Part shown: positions 10,298 to 19,500 of the stretch, in pieces
Layout of the letters: each line of letters opens with the position of its first letter
How positions within the stretch are numbered: position 1 is the first letter of the stretch
Assembly (NCBI GenBank): GCA_027946555.1
Contig: JAPEVC010000377.1
Span: 1-20,754, forward strand
From: Gnomoniopsis sp. IMI 355080
Taxonomy: Eukaryota > Ascomycota > Sordariomycetes > Diaporthales > Gnomoniaceae
Length of the DNA: 20,754 nucleotides
Direction: 5' to 3'
Program-made: the position numbers and the translations under genes
The notes under the pieces: generated by a model
The model's input: only the letters and a program-made list of their open reading frames with translations
What the model was told of the DNA's origin: nothing
Databases searched by the model: none

Positions 10298-10733
10298 AGC
10301 GTACCTAGGTACTGGAAAGAGAAAACGGCTATTCAGTTAGAAAGGCTACCATGATTTGGCGGACAGTAAACCGGGTTGCTATTCACTGGTGACCTGACCA
10401 TATCATCGGAACTTTATGACTCCTGCTAGTAGAAGCATGTCTACACCCTGAGAGATAGAAGGCGTGGTCACCAATCTAGCCAAACCAAAGGGAGAAATTT
10501 TAGGTCCTAATCAACGTCTCTTGAGATATCAAGAATCCTCTAAAAATGTGCCGAGGCACGCGCAGATAGGCTAGAAAGGCGGCTTCCCCAACCTCCCCAC
10601 ACTTGAAGCCCCGGATTTAGCCTTGCGGAGGCGAGAGAACTATCTGCTTTTAGCGGATCGTCGTTATATGACCCCTCTATTCATTCTCTCAAACCTGTAA
10701 GCCACAGAAAGAACAGGGAGACAAAGTGTGAGA
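10298..10733. other. Intergenic region between the MFS and CoA-ligase genes
   Basis: No gene seen. It contains the palindrome GTACCTAGGTAC just after the MFS stop (10301-10312) and a TATA-like TTATATG at about 10664-10670, roughly 65 bp before the ligase start codon. Confidence 0.5.
10301..10312. repeat. TACCTAGGTA palindrome, copy 2 (12-bp perfect version)
   Basis: GTACCTAGGTAC is self-complementary over 12 bp. It begins 4 bp after the MFS stop codon, so it lies in the 3' UTR. Confidence 0.8.
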
Positions 10734-12575
10734 ATGACGCTCTGGAAGTCACCGCATCCAGATGTTGAGAGTGAGTTCTCCCCTACTGACGCTGTGATTT
10801 AGCTGTGCTAAATATCCGGTATCTTCAACAGTCCCGACGGACGTGACAACGTGGGAGTGGCTGTTTGAGACAGACAAATACGTACCCTTCACTACACCCC
10901 GCAAGGATGAATTGGGCTGGTACAGCAATGCAGCCACCGATGAACGTCTGGACTTTGCGCAGGTGAAGCAGAACGCCATAGCCCTGAGCACAGTTCTGGT
11001 AAGCGAATACGGTTTATGTCCCGGCGATACTGTGTCCGTGTTTAGCACCAATACGGTCTGGTATGCAGTGGCCTTGTGGGCGACATTGCGGGTGGGTAAG
11101 TGACATTGATGATAGAACGCATGCCCACACGTGAGACTGCATTCAGATACTGACAAATCGAACCAGGGGGAAGAATCAACGGTGCTTCACCAGCCTACAG
11201 TGTGGAAGAGATGATACATGCTCTGAAAACAGCCAACACCAAGATCCTCTTCACACTGCCTAGCTCCCTCGAGGTCGCCCTGTCAGCAGCAAAGAAGGCA
11301 GGTTTGTCACGGTCCAACGTCTTCCTTCTCGAGGGCTCCACGCCTGGGATCACAAGCCTGCAAGACCTCGTCCAGCGCGGACTTTCCCTCAAGACTATCC
11401 CGCATTACAGCATCCCCCCAGCCGAAACCAACAAGGGCATTTGCGGCTATCTCAACTTCTCCTCTGGCACCACGGGTTTCCCAAAGGCGGTCATGCTCTC
11501 GCACCACAACATCATCGCACAATGTCTCCAACTCCGCCAGCTACAGCTCCTCCCCGCGGACGGACGATACCGCACCGTCGCCGTCATGCCGCTCTTTCAT
11601 ATCACGGGCCTGGTGCGCTTCATTACGTACCCGGTCTTCATGAACGGCCACTGCATCATGCTACCCGCGTTTAATATGGACCTGATGCTAAAGACAATCG
11701 TCCAGCACGATGTCGAGGAGCTGATTTTTGTGCCGCCCATCATCATCCGCCTTGTGCGAGATCCGACGGTCGACAAGTACCTCCCGCAGCTGCGTCGGAT
11801 CGTCAAGCGATTCTCCTCGGGCTCTGCGCCTATGAGTCCCGAGGTGGCCAAGGCGTTGCAGGCGAGGTTCCCTGCGACGGGCTTTAGGCAAGGCTATGGT
11901 GCGACCGAGTCCACGGCTTGTATTTCATGTCATCCGCCAAAGTACTTTGATTACAAATACGCGCACACTGGCGGGCAACTCGTGGCAAATACGGTGGCGA
12001 AGGTTGTCGACTTGGATGATCCCACAAAGCTGCTCAAGACCGGACAAACGGGCGAGATATGCGCTAGGGGACCGCAGATTGCGATGGGGTATCTGGGTAA
12101 TGAGCTGGCGACGGCAGAGTCATTTGATGCAGAGGGGTTCTTGCACACGGGGGATGTGGGCCATATTGACGAGGAGGGTCTGTTACACATCGAGGACAGG
12201 ATCAAGGAAATGATCAAGGTCAAAGGGATTCAGGTGCCGCCGGCCGAGTTGGAGGATCTGTTGCTGGGGCATGAGCTGGTGGAGGATTGTGCTGTGCTCG
12301 GCATACCAGACGAGTACGCCGGTGAGAGGCCAAAAGCCTATGTGGTACTGAAGAACGATGTGCCTGTGACTGAAGAGCTGGGACAGCGATTGCTGCGATA
12401 CGTGCAGGAGAAGAAAGTGAGGTTCAAATGGCTCGCAGAACTAGAGTTTGCAGATAGTATACCAAAGGGGTCGACGGGGAAGTTGCTGAGGCGAGTGTTG
12501 AAGGTGAGTGAGAAAGATCGGAGCAGAAAGAAGGGGTTATGCGTGAGAGACGAGAGTCGGAGCGCAAAGTTGTAG
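10734..12575 (+). CDS. AMP-forming acyl/aryl-CoA ligase (4-coumarate:CoA ligase-like), peroxisomal
   Basis: Exons are 10734-10770, 10832-11095 and 11167-12575, giving 569 residues. Both introns have GTGAGT or GTAAGT donors and restore family motifs (VGGRINGASPAYSVEEM across the second). The enzyme should activate a carboxylic acid with ATP to an acyl-adenylate and then transfer it to CoA. ANL-superfamily motifs are in order: the P-loop SSGTTGFPKAVMLSH from about residue 199, GYGATEST at 343, HTGD at 427, DRIKEMIKVKG just after it, and the catalytic lysine in PKGSTGKLLRR at 539. The length is normal for the family. The last three residues are AKL, a canonical type 1 peroxisomal targeting signal. 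The substrate could be a medium-chain, aromatic or polyketide-type acid; sequence reading cannot decide. A TATA-like element lies about 65 bp upstream. It may act with the neighbouring MFS exporter. Confidence 0.92.
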
Positions 12576-12717
12576 ATGATTTGTCTGTAGATATATATAG
12601 AGTGAGATCTAAAAAGATGGTATCTGAAGTGGAGCTGGCGCCGCTCTCTCGTGCAGCCCATAACGCCATGCTGTCTAATGCCGGACCTACCTAAGTACTC
12701 TGAATTGTGCACCCTTT
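12576..12717. other. Short convergent intergenic space
   Basis: Only 142 bp separate the stop codons of the ligase (plus) and the carrier (minus), so their 3' UTRs must lie here and may overlap. A degenerate ACCTACCTAAGTA element is present near 12685. Confidence 0.6.
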
Positions 12718-14118
12718 CTAAATAAGCAAAATATCGTATCCGTCCTTGTTGATCCTCGCCGGTTCGCCGCCCAGCCCGTATTTCCTTCTAACAAGCTCGA
12801 AAATCACAAGTCCCGCACTCGTGCTAGGCACCTGTCTTATAGCGCTCCACCAAAATCCTCGATACAGCCATCGCCTCATGGCATTGGGACCGTTTCCCTC
12901 CTGGGCCTGTGCCTGGGCCACACATTGAGCCCATGTTTCTTGATAAGCGTGGTAGTATGCTTTGAACATCTTCCACCGGGAGTTCGATCTTAGTGCGTCG
13001 GACTGCGCGAATTTGCGGATCTGGCGAGCCTGCGCGTCGAGAACTTCGAGATGCTCCCAGTGTTCAACTTGGATATGACCCAGTGGGTGCAGAATGACCT
13101 GCTGCGTGAAAGACGCGCCCATACCGGCCAGCAACAGAAACACAGGCTCGATGGCGTAGTGAGGCCTGATGGTCTTTTCGTGATGCTTCGCGTCGTCGTG
13201 CTCGGACCGTTTCCGTGAAAGGACGTTGATCATGGTCTCACTGAGATCGCCATAGTACCACGCCACAAAGCTGTAGTAGCTCTGCGCCTTGATATACTCA
13301 AAACTGCTAAAGAAGATTGCACTGCCAAGACTGTCCTTGGTGAGGGAAAGACTCCACCCTGCGAAGATGCCCCGCATCCCGATTTCGCGCAGCTTCGCGT
13401 AGCTAAAAGACCACATGCTCTGCGGTCGTCCATTCTCATTGATCATAGCCGGACCCTGGCCACCCCGCTCGAATCGCGCTTGGATGGCGTCGAGAGGTGC
13501 GGCTACGAGGCTTTGAATTGCGCCGGCGCAAAGCCCTGCTGTGAAGGTCTGGGTTGGCGATGGTGGCGGGTAGACTCTCTTGGCCGCTTTGCTGCTGTCT
13601 TCGTGGAGCCGGCCTAGGATCTGCAGATAGCTGGTGTAGAGCACAGCACCAACGGTCACATTGGCGATCAACGGCGGGAGAACCTGGTCCGGGATGACGG
13701 ACCAGCCATGGTGCCGAACAGCGTAGGCAATCACACCGGGCGTGCTCCGTCCCCCGACCGATCGAGCCCATTGCCACCACGTCTGCTTGATAGGCGGCCC
13801 GCCGAGTTTGCCGCCCGTATCGCCCAAGTCAGACACGTAGCTGTGATTCTGCTGCTGCAAGTTGCGCGCATAGGCCAGATAGTCGACCCGCGTGCGGAAG
13901 AAGGCCTTGACGGGCGCCCGAAAGTAAAAGGCGATGGCTTGCGCTGTGAATGCGCGCACGCCGGCGGCCGTGGCGGCTGTCGCTGCGTTCTTGCGCGAGT
14001 CCCGCTCGGAGGGGTCTGAAGGTGGAATGACGGGCAGCACGCCGACGAGCGACGGGTCGAAGGATGATGATGATGATGATGATGCGCCGGCGTTGCGGCC
14101 GGGATCGCTGGGTTTCAT
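12718..14118 (-). CDS. Mitochondrial carrier family (SLC25-like) protein, fungal divergent type
   Basis: A single exon of 466 residues. Mitochondrial carriers have three repeats of about 100 residues, each with two spans and a Px[DE]xx[KR] signature, and exchange metabolites across the inner membrane. Here the second repeat is clearest: GLCAGAIQSLVAAPLDAIQAR (signature at 208-215) followed by RGIFAGWSLSLTKDSLGSAI and FEYIK (249-278), the typical even-helix pattern. The first (APVKAFFRTRVDY, from 68) and third (HPLGHIQVEHW) copies are degenerate, and the basic residue of the signature is replaced by Gln in repeat 2. The substrate therefore cannot be predicted and transport may be altered. The N-terminus is hydrophilic with a run of seven Ser encoded by a GAT/ATC microsatellite. 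The protein is longer than the usual 300-residue carrier because of this leader and of inserted charged loops. Start: first ATG of the frame. Confidence 0.82.
   Translation of the reverse strand: MKPSDPGRNAGASSSSSSSFDPSLVGVLPVIPPSDPSERDSRKNAATAATAAGVRAFTAQAIAFYFRAPVKAFFRTRVDYLAYARNLQQQNHSYVSDLGDTGGKLGGPPIKQTWWQWARSVGGRSTPGVIAYAVRHHGWSVIPDQVLPPLIANVTVGAVLYTSYLQILGRLHEDSSKAAKRVYPPPSPTQTFTAGLCAGAIQSLVAAPLDAIQARFERGGQGPAMINENGRPQSMWSFSYAKLREIGMRGIFAGWSLSLTKDSLGSAIFFSSFEYIKAQSYYSFVAWYYGDLSETMINVLSRKRSEHDDAKHHEKTIRPHYAIEPVFLLLAGMGASFTQQVILHPLGHIQVEHWEHLEVLDAQARQIRKFAQSDALRSNSRWKMFKAYYHAYQETWAQCVAQAQAQEGNGPNAMRRWLYRGFWWSAIRQVPSTSAGLVIFELVRRKYGLGGEPARINKDGYDILLI
14063..14083. repeat. (GAT)7 microsatellite inside the carrier gene
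   Basis: Seven tandem GAT units on the plus strand are read on the minus strand as consecutive TCA/TCATC serine codons near the carrier N-terminus. Length variation here would change only the Ser run and keep the frame. Confidence 0.85.
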
Positions 14119-14274
14119 GCTCGGCGAGGCATTTCAGGTGGGTGCGCCTATTGAAATTCAACGACTGACTAGGGCAGCTCATGTGGTGCACGCAGCGTTA
14201 TTTAGGGTGATCTGGACGTGTGTGTAACCTTGGATATGAAAATGTCCAGGTGACCGACCGCTTTATGAGCGCGG

Positions 14275-14420
14275 AATCCAGTTTTGGAAACATGAAGTCA
14301 ACGCCAGCTGGCAGGTGGAGCTTGGCAGTGGATCCCAGGTGGCGGCCAGAGCCTGTCACTCCCAAATAGCAGACTCCCGAGCGTTACCCCCCTCCCTTGC
14401 GGTATAAATGGTACTTCTAC
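14275..14420 (+). repeat. Intergenic direct repeat, copy A
   Basis: Positions 14275-14323 (AATCCAGTTTTGGAAACATG... ending GGTGGAGCTT) match 20610-20658 exactly over 49 bp in the same orientation. Weaker similarity continues for about 95 bp: CAGGTGGC-GCCAGAGC, then AGCAGACT, a C-rich run, and CGGT followed by AAATGG. The exact part contains the palindrome GCCAGCTGGC (14303-14312). Copy A ends with TATAAA at 14403-14408, so it looks like a promoter for a rightward gene, but no gene follows it. Confidence 0.85.
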
Positions 14421-15084
14421 AGTCACTCTTTAAAACGGATTCAACAAGCGTTTGGTTTATAGCGTCAAACAAAATGCCTAGAACCCTAAGACTCTTGAAG
14501 CCTTGAACTTGTTAGGCTGTAGCAGAGAAGATCGTTGGCTTTTTCGAGACAATGCCGCGGGACTAATACATCATACAGATATACAGAGGTACGTTTCGAT
14601 GGAGACATTACCTTTGTAGCTCTGGCTGCATCTTGTATAGACTAGACAGGCACCACATTGGCTATCAACAGATCTCACAAAACATTGTCAGACATACCTA
14701 CCTAGATATGCACCCTCTGCTGTATGTACCTATGTAGTGATTAGTCGGAGTCCCTTCAAGCCTTGATGGTAATTGGAAAGGGTCAAGTGAAATCAGTTTG
14801 AGGATCTTTGCCCCGATGATGGTTGAAAGTCTTCGATATAGAGAACATAAGGTTTAGGTATGATACATAGCCAGTAGGCAGAGAAACACGGGAACACTGA
14901 TACGGGTGTGTTTGGCCAATTAATTCAGCTTTGTACCACACAGTTCTCCAAATCCTCATGTGGTCTTACGCGCCGTCCTCTTCGTCCCCTGATCTAAACG
15001 CTTATGCCCATTTGATGCATTGGACTTTCTACTCGAATGATTTGAGCTTCCCGGTGGTACTTCAGGTCTATAAGTAGACTTAAG
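14421..15084. other. Gene-free interval
   Basis: No credible gene on either strand; all frames are short. The only ATG close to the TATA box of repeat copy A (14474) opens a frame of ten codons. It holds degenerate TACCTAC/CCTATGTAG elements at about 14695-14735. Confidence 0.6.
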
Positions 15085-15543
15085 CTAGTACCTTTCGGTC
15101 ATGTTTGCTTCGCCTCCTCCTTGCCTCCTGACCACGCCTGCAGTTTGCATTTCGAATGTTTCGACGCGTCTCTGCAAGTTCAAGGCCTGTTGTCAGTCAG
15201 CAACCCGTACGTCGAATTGGGACTTGTAAGCAGTCAAACTTACAGTGAAGTATTGAAAGCCAGCAGTCCTTCCGATCCGTTGAACAAGAATTGGCGGGAT
15301 GGCCTGGTCATGAGTATCTGTCGCCAATGGGTATTTGCTTGAGTCCCAGCGTCTATCACGGACAACATGTTCGGGACGGTATGTCTCATGGTGATAGGGA
15401 AGGACATATGGCCTTGCCCGACGCATGCGAAGTATGCGTTCTGCAAGACGTCGTTTGAATTGACGCTTGATGAACCACAGCCCGGGAACACACGCAACCA
15501 ATAGAGATAAGATCGCTATTATGATCTGTCCTGGGATAGTCAT
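15085..15543 (-). CDS. Small single-span membrane protein (or C-terminal part of a larger type I membrane protein)
   Basis: Exons run 15543-15244 and 15186-15085 (stop TAG at 15087-15085), giving 133 residues from the ATG at 15543. The 57-nt intron has GTAAGT, branch TGCTGAC and acceptor CAACAG, and splicing yields the coherent ending ALNLQRRVETFEMQTAG and so on. A strong membrane span, IPGQIIIAILSLLVACVPGLW, starts almost at the N-terminus and is followed by KRQFKRR and other basic residues, so the long tail should be cytosolic. The same frame stays open upstream to 15675 without any ATG and reads like protein (FYKGEFYELLFQGRGS, then YPHAPPRLYHIVVDHDE). This suggests that the true N-terminus lies in an upstream exon, possibly the cysteine-rich unit at 15749-16229. 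I do not recognise a family and give no function. Confidence 0.6.
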
Positions 15544-15676
15544 TTCGTCGTGGTCGACGACGATGTGGTAGAGCCTGGGAGGTGCGTGGGGGTAGAATAC
15601 TGCAGAGCCTCGTCCTTGAAACAAAAGTTCGTAGAATTCTCCTTTGTAGAATGAGCCAGACTTGATCCTAAATGAC

Positions 15677-15686
15677 TACCTAGGTA
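15677..15686. repeat. TACCTAGGTA palindrome, copy 3
   Basis: A perfect 10-bp palindrome between the two small minus-strand coding units. It overlaps the in-frame TAG that bounds the upstream open frame, so if the two units are one gene this palindrome sits in the connecting intron. Confidence 0.8.
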
Positions 15687-15748
15687 CTGATATTGACAGA
15701 CCATTCTTCAAGACTATCTGAGAAGGCATGAGTGCCTCTTTTTTAAAG

Positions 15749-16229
15749 TCATTTGGAGGGCAGTGAGCTGTGACTGCACTGGCAAAATCCAGGAAGCGTG
15801 TCTAGGGATTTTGGACAGCACCTGGGGACTGAGTGTGGGCTTCCATGGCACATTGAACACCTGGCAGAAATGATAGACAGAACAACCCTGGGCACTGCGT
15901 CAGTGAACTCACCCCAGAGATTGAATAAAGGATTTTGGACAATACCTAGGCGAGCTCTACTGATGCGCCATCGTAAAGGGAAATGGACATGTAGATCAGA
16001 CTTGATGGTGATCACTCCCGCATCCCAGGTGGAATGTCCCCGCTCCGGATATTACGAGCCTGGAGACCACACCACATGTGCAGGGCAATCGGATTTTGGA
16101 CGAACCCCTGCACATTGTTCCAGAACAGATGCAGGTAGCCGGAGCTAGCTGAGGCAGTGAGGCGTGAGTTGAAAAAGCAACCAGTTCAAACGTCAGCAGC
16201 CCGAGCAGGAGGAAATTGGACATGCCCAT
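15749..16229 (-). CDS. Secreted cysteine-rich repeat protein (or N-terminal ectodomain), small, effector-like in build
   Basis: Proposed exons are 16229-16056, 15956-15913 and 15860-15749, giving 109 residues. The second intron is strong (GTGAGT to TTTCTGCCAG, 52 nt, phase kept). The first is weaker (GTAATA to CAGTAG, 99 nt), so that junction is uncertain. A signal peptide is clear: the hydrophobic NFLLLGLLTFELVAF, then a likely cut near STHA-S. The mature part has 12 Cys in four related modules of the form C-x-x-S, 4-5 residues, LP or similar, then C-x-C or CC: CRGSSKIRLPCTC, CPKSFIQSLGCSMC, CHGSPHSVPRCC and CPKSLDTLPGFCQC. The TGTCCAAAATCC core is visible as DNA repeats. An even Cys number suits disulfide bonding in a secreted or extracellular domain. 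No named family is recognised. It may be the ectodomain of the membrane protein encoded just downstream. Confidence 0.5.
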
Positions 16230-16516
16230 GCACGCCCAACTATGGCATTTCCCTGGCCTATAGGGGAGCATCGCCAATGTGTTGACATCTTCGTGGCCCA
16301 TCCTCCGCCGATCGGGAACGGGACACGGCCAGCGGTCAATATTTAAGCCAGTGCTGCCCCAGACGCTGCTTACTGCCAAATGTGATTTTGATGCAGACGC
16401 CATCGAACACAGTCCATTATTGAATTCCTTCTCCACATCACTCGAGGTCTTGTTACTTCGGCACTGCCACTTTGTGGCGATATTTTTCGCTTCTCAAACA
16501 CTCACCCATCAGCAAC
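16230..16516. promoter_or_regulatory. Shared divergent promoter region
   Basis: The 287 bp between the ATG of the leftward cysteine-rich gene (16229) and the ATG of the rightward Clr5-ankyrin gene (16517) must carry both promoters. A TATTTAAG element at about 16340-16347 is nearly palindromic (TTAAATA on the other strand) and could serve either direction. Confidence 0.4.
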
Positions 16517-19500
16517 ATGCCTTCTTCCAAACGTAAACACAGCGATCTCGAAGACGCTGCGGACATATGGAAGAAGCACAAGGAGCCGATTAAGAAGCTG
16601 TACCAGGACGATCGGAAGCCATTGAAGGAAGTCAAAGCTTCAATGGAACTCCTCGGCTTCCCTGTATATTCGTGAGTATTTATCTTTGCTTGTTCATCGC
16701 TCCGAGGGAGGCCATTCGAGCAATTGAAATAACATCACCCTAGCTTGAAGATCTGGGAAATAAATGTGAAACACATACTTGGTCTTCGGAAGAAGTTCAA
16801 GACTGAGGAGTTAAAATTGCTCGCCCGGCATATCAAGCCGCGAATGGAAGCCCAGAAACTTTCAGAAGTCTCTTTGAATGGCTCGATAATCAGTTTCGAG
16901 TCTGTATGGAAAGAGATAAGAAGACGTGGAGCACATAAAGCGCAATCAGATGAAGGTAGGCGCCGCAGACTTGCCATTCCGACACCCATCTTCTGATGGT
17001 AGAGACACAGGCTGATCTATATGTCCTTGAGCAAAGGTGAAATCAGTGAACTACCCACCGGAATCACCGTTCGAACACCTCCGGCGCTTTTTTCACAACC
17101 ATTTGGAGACTCATCTGGACTCCCACGCCCCAGGATGAATATTCACGACTCGACTCTGTCTCGAGTCCCTTCAACGGCCATCGCCACGTCCCAATCACCC
17201 ACCATCATGACGTTGGATGCAGCTTCGCAAGACCAACCTAGCCAGCGGCAGCTTCGGTCCACCGAGAAGTTACTCACGTCCTATCTTCAGGAAGCGCCAT
17301 TTGTTCTGTTGGTGCAGAAGCTTGCAGGTACGTGGATTCCATGTATCCTTGGATGACAAATAATCAAGCAGTTTCTAAATCCCAAGCAGCCTTAGGAATC
17401 ATTGGAACAGCCAACATCATGGCATTTGATCAGTTCAATGCTCAAGATGACCTGCCAGGTCGTGCCCTTGTTTTATGGGACAGCATGAGCCGCATCACAG
17501 TGAAATCCCCATCTTGGCAGGCCTCCATACTTGCTCAATACAGACCAACAGACATCTCCCTATCTCATGGACGAGTTATCACCACAGTCCCGTTGCAAGA
17601 AGATCTCGTCCATACCTCCTGGCTGATTCTTTATGCTATTTCTAATCGTTACGACATCAATTGCGACTTTGGCAGCGAGTTCACCATCTTCAAGAACATC
17701 CTCGAACGCGTTCCAAAAGATCGACTACATTTGTTATCACAGGGCCAAATTACAACCGTCAAAGCCGCATGGGAAAGACTCCTGAATCGCATGATCAGGC
17801 CTCGTTACTATGACCGAACACACATCAATCGGCTATCGCATCACAAACTAGCTTTTTCGTTTCTGGTTGGTTTCGGAATGCAATTTGGGTGGGTAAACTT
17901 CCAACGCGATGGGCCCAGACTTCTTTATTATGCCATACTATTGGACTCGGAGCACGTTTCAACTCTCCTGCGCCATGGTAGTCGCCCTGATGTGTTCAAG
18001 TTTGATGATATCCGCCGGATCAACAGCCTTGGGTGCGCAGTATCTGGGGCCATTTTTAAGCGCAGATTCACTGAAGCGAGAGAAATGATAAGAGCGTATC
18101 GTCTCAATTATCCGGGTATCGTCAATCCGTATGCAACTACCACTCTTCAACTCTTCCTGTACGACTTGAGAAAAGCCCCCGTTGAGATTTTTCACCAAGG
18201 TCTGACGATCTTCCTAGAGGAGAACGCGGACGTTGACATGGAGTATCGCTCTCATGAGGTGAAAGTATGGAGTTATTGTGCCTATAAGCTGCGCGGTCGC
18301 ACCGATCACCGCATTGATCTTTTTGTTTCCCTCGGCGACTTTCTTTGGACCCATGGCATCTGCTCCTCATACCTAGAGTTCTTCGGACTTCCCGTTTGTA
18401 GGTGGCCCTCCATTCTCGACTATCTATACTACACGGACCGTCAAGCATACAGCATAGCCGTCAAGTATAGCAACTTTCCAGACCGACACGTTACCCGGGC
18501 TCGGTTCCTTAGTGCACTAGCAGTGGATCCGGATAGTTTACGAGACTACGTCCACAACCAGTCAACCAAGGACCCAACCGACATGGAGATATTTGTCAAG
18601 TTTCTGATTTTCGAGCAACTTGCGCTGATCATGACATGGTGGGACGAGGCGGAACCAGAATCGCCAGAAGGCGCGGACTTGACCTTGTGCGCCTGTCAAA
18701 CTGTGGAAGCCCTCACTAAACTGGGTGTCGACCTCAATCGGCCTTGTCCTAAGGGAAAGGACACGGTGGACTTGATTTTTGTCACTCTGACTGTGATCAA
18801 ATCTAGACCGCACAGCCACCCTCACCTCAATACTGTATTGGACTTGTTTCTTGGCCTCGATCTACCAGTGACCTCCGCATCACTAGCTAAAGCTGTTCAG
18901 GTGGCCGATCCGGGACTTCTCAGCCGCCTGATGCCCTATATTACCCACATCGAGCATGAAGGAACGAAGGCGCTCATGGAAGCTGCAAGATACAACAATT
19001 TTCAGGCCGTCAATGCTCTTCTAGATGCAGGCGTGGATCTGAACTACCCCGTTGATGCTTGGTCAGGGGATAGCGTCCTTGCACGATTCTTGGCAGTCAG
19101 AGGCCCACGAGACCCAACTCAGCTTGTCAAAGCGATGGCAAATTATCTCGTCGAAAAAGGCGCCAAGCCAGGAGTACGGGCCGGAGTCAACGACCCTATG
19201 GAGCTTCTTATCTGGTACATTAGACAGGGCAACTATTACAACGTTGACTTTACAGATACAGTCAAGTACATTGCCTGTGACCTCATCAGCGACGACGAGC
19301 TCGCTTACAACTCAGGCTGCATCCTTGACGCATGCATTTCGAGCTGGACGAAGGAACGCCAGGAAGGAGCACTTGATCTGCTTGCTTTCTTCATCCTGGA
19401 GAAGGGGGCCAAGATTACATCGGGATCAATGTTAGCTGCAGCTATTTGGCTTGGATGCTCGATTGATTATGCCGCGACCCTATTCGACGAAGGATACGAT

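Noticed and set aside
15193..15624. 143-codon reading of the single-span protein without splicing, starting upstream of 15543
   Set aside because: Its first codon is TTG, not ATG, and it reads through a good GTAAGT...CAACAG intron. Splicing gives a better C-terminus.
15806..16221. GGATTTTGGAC repeated with 120-160 bp spacing, considered as a non-coding tandem repeat or element
   Set aside because: On the other strand these are cores of cysteine modules (TGTCCAAAATCC, read as CPKS in two of them) within plausible exons, so a coding explanation is better. The fourth, GGAAATTGGAC at 16211, is only partly similar and falls in the signal peptide.
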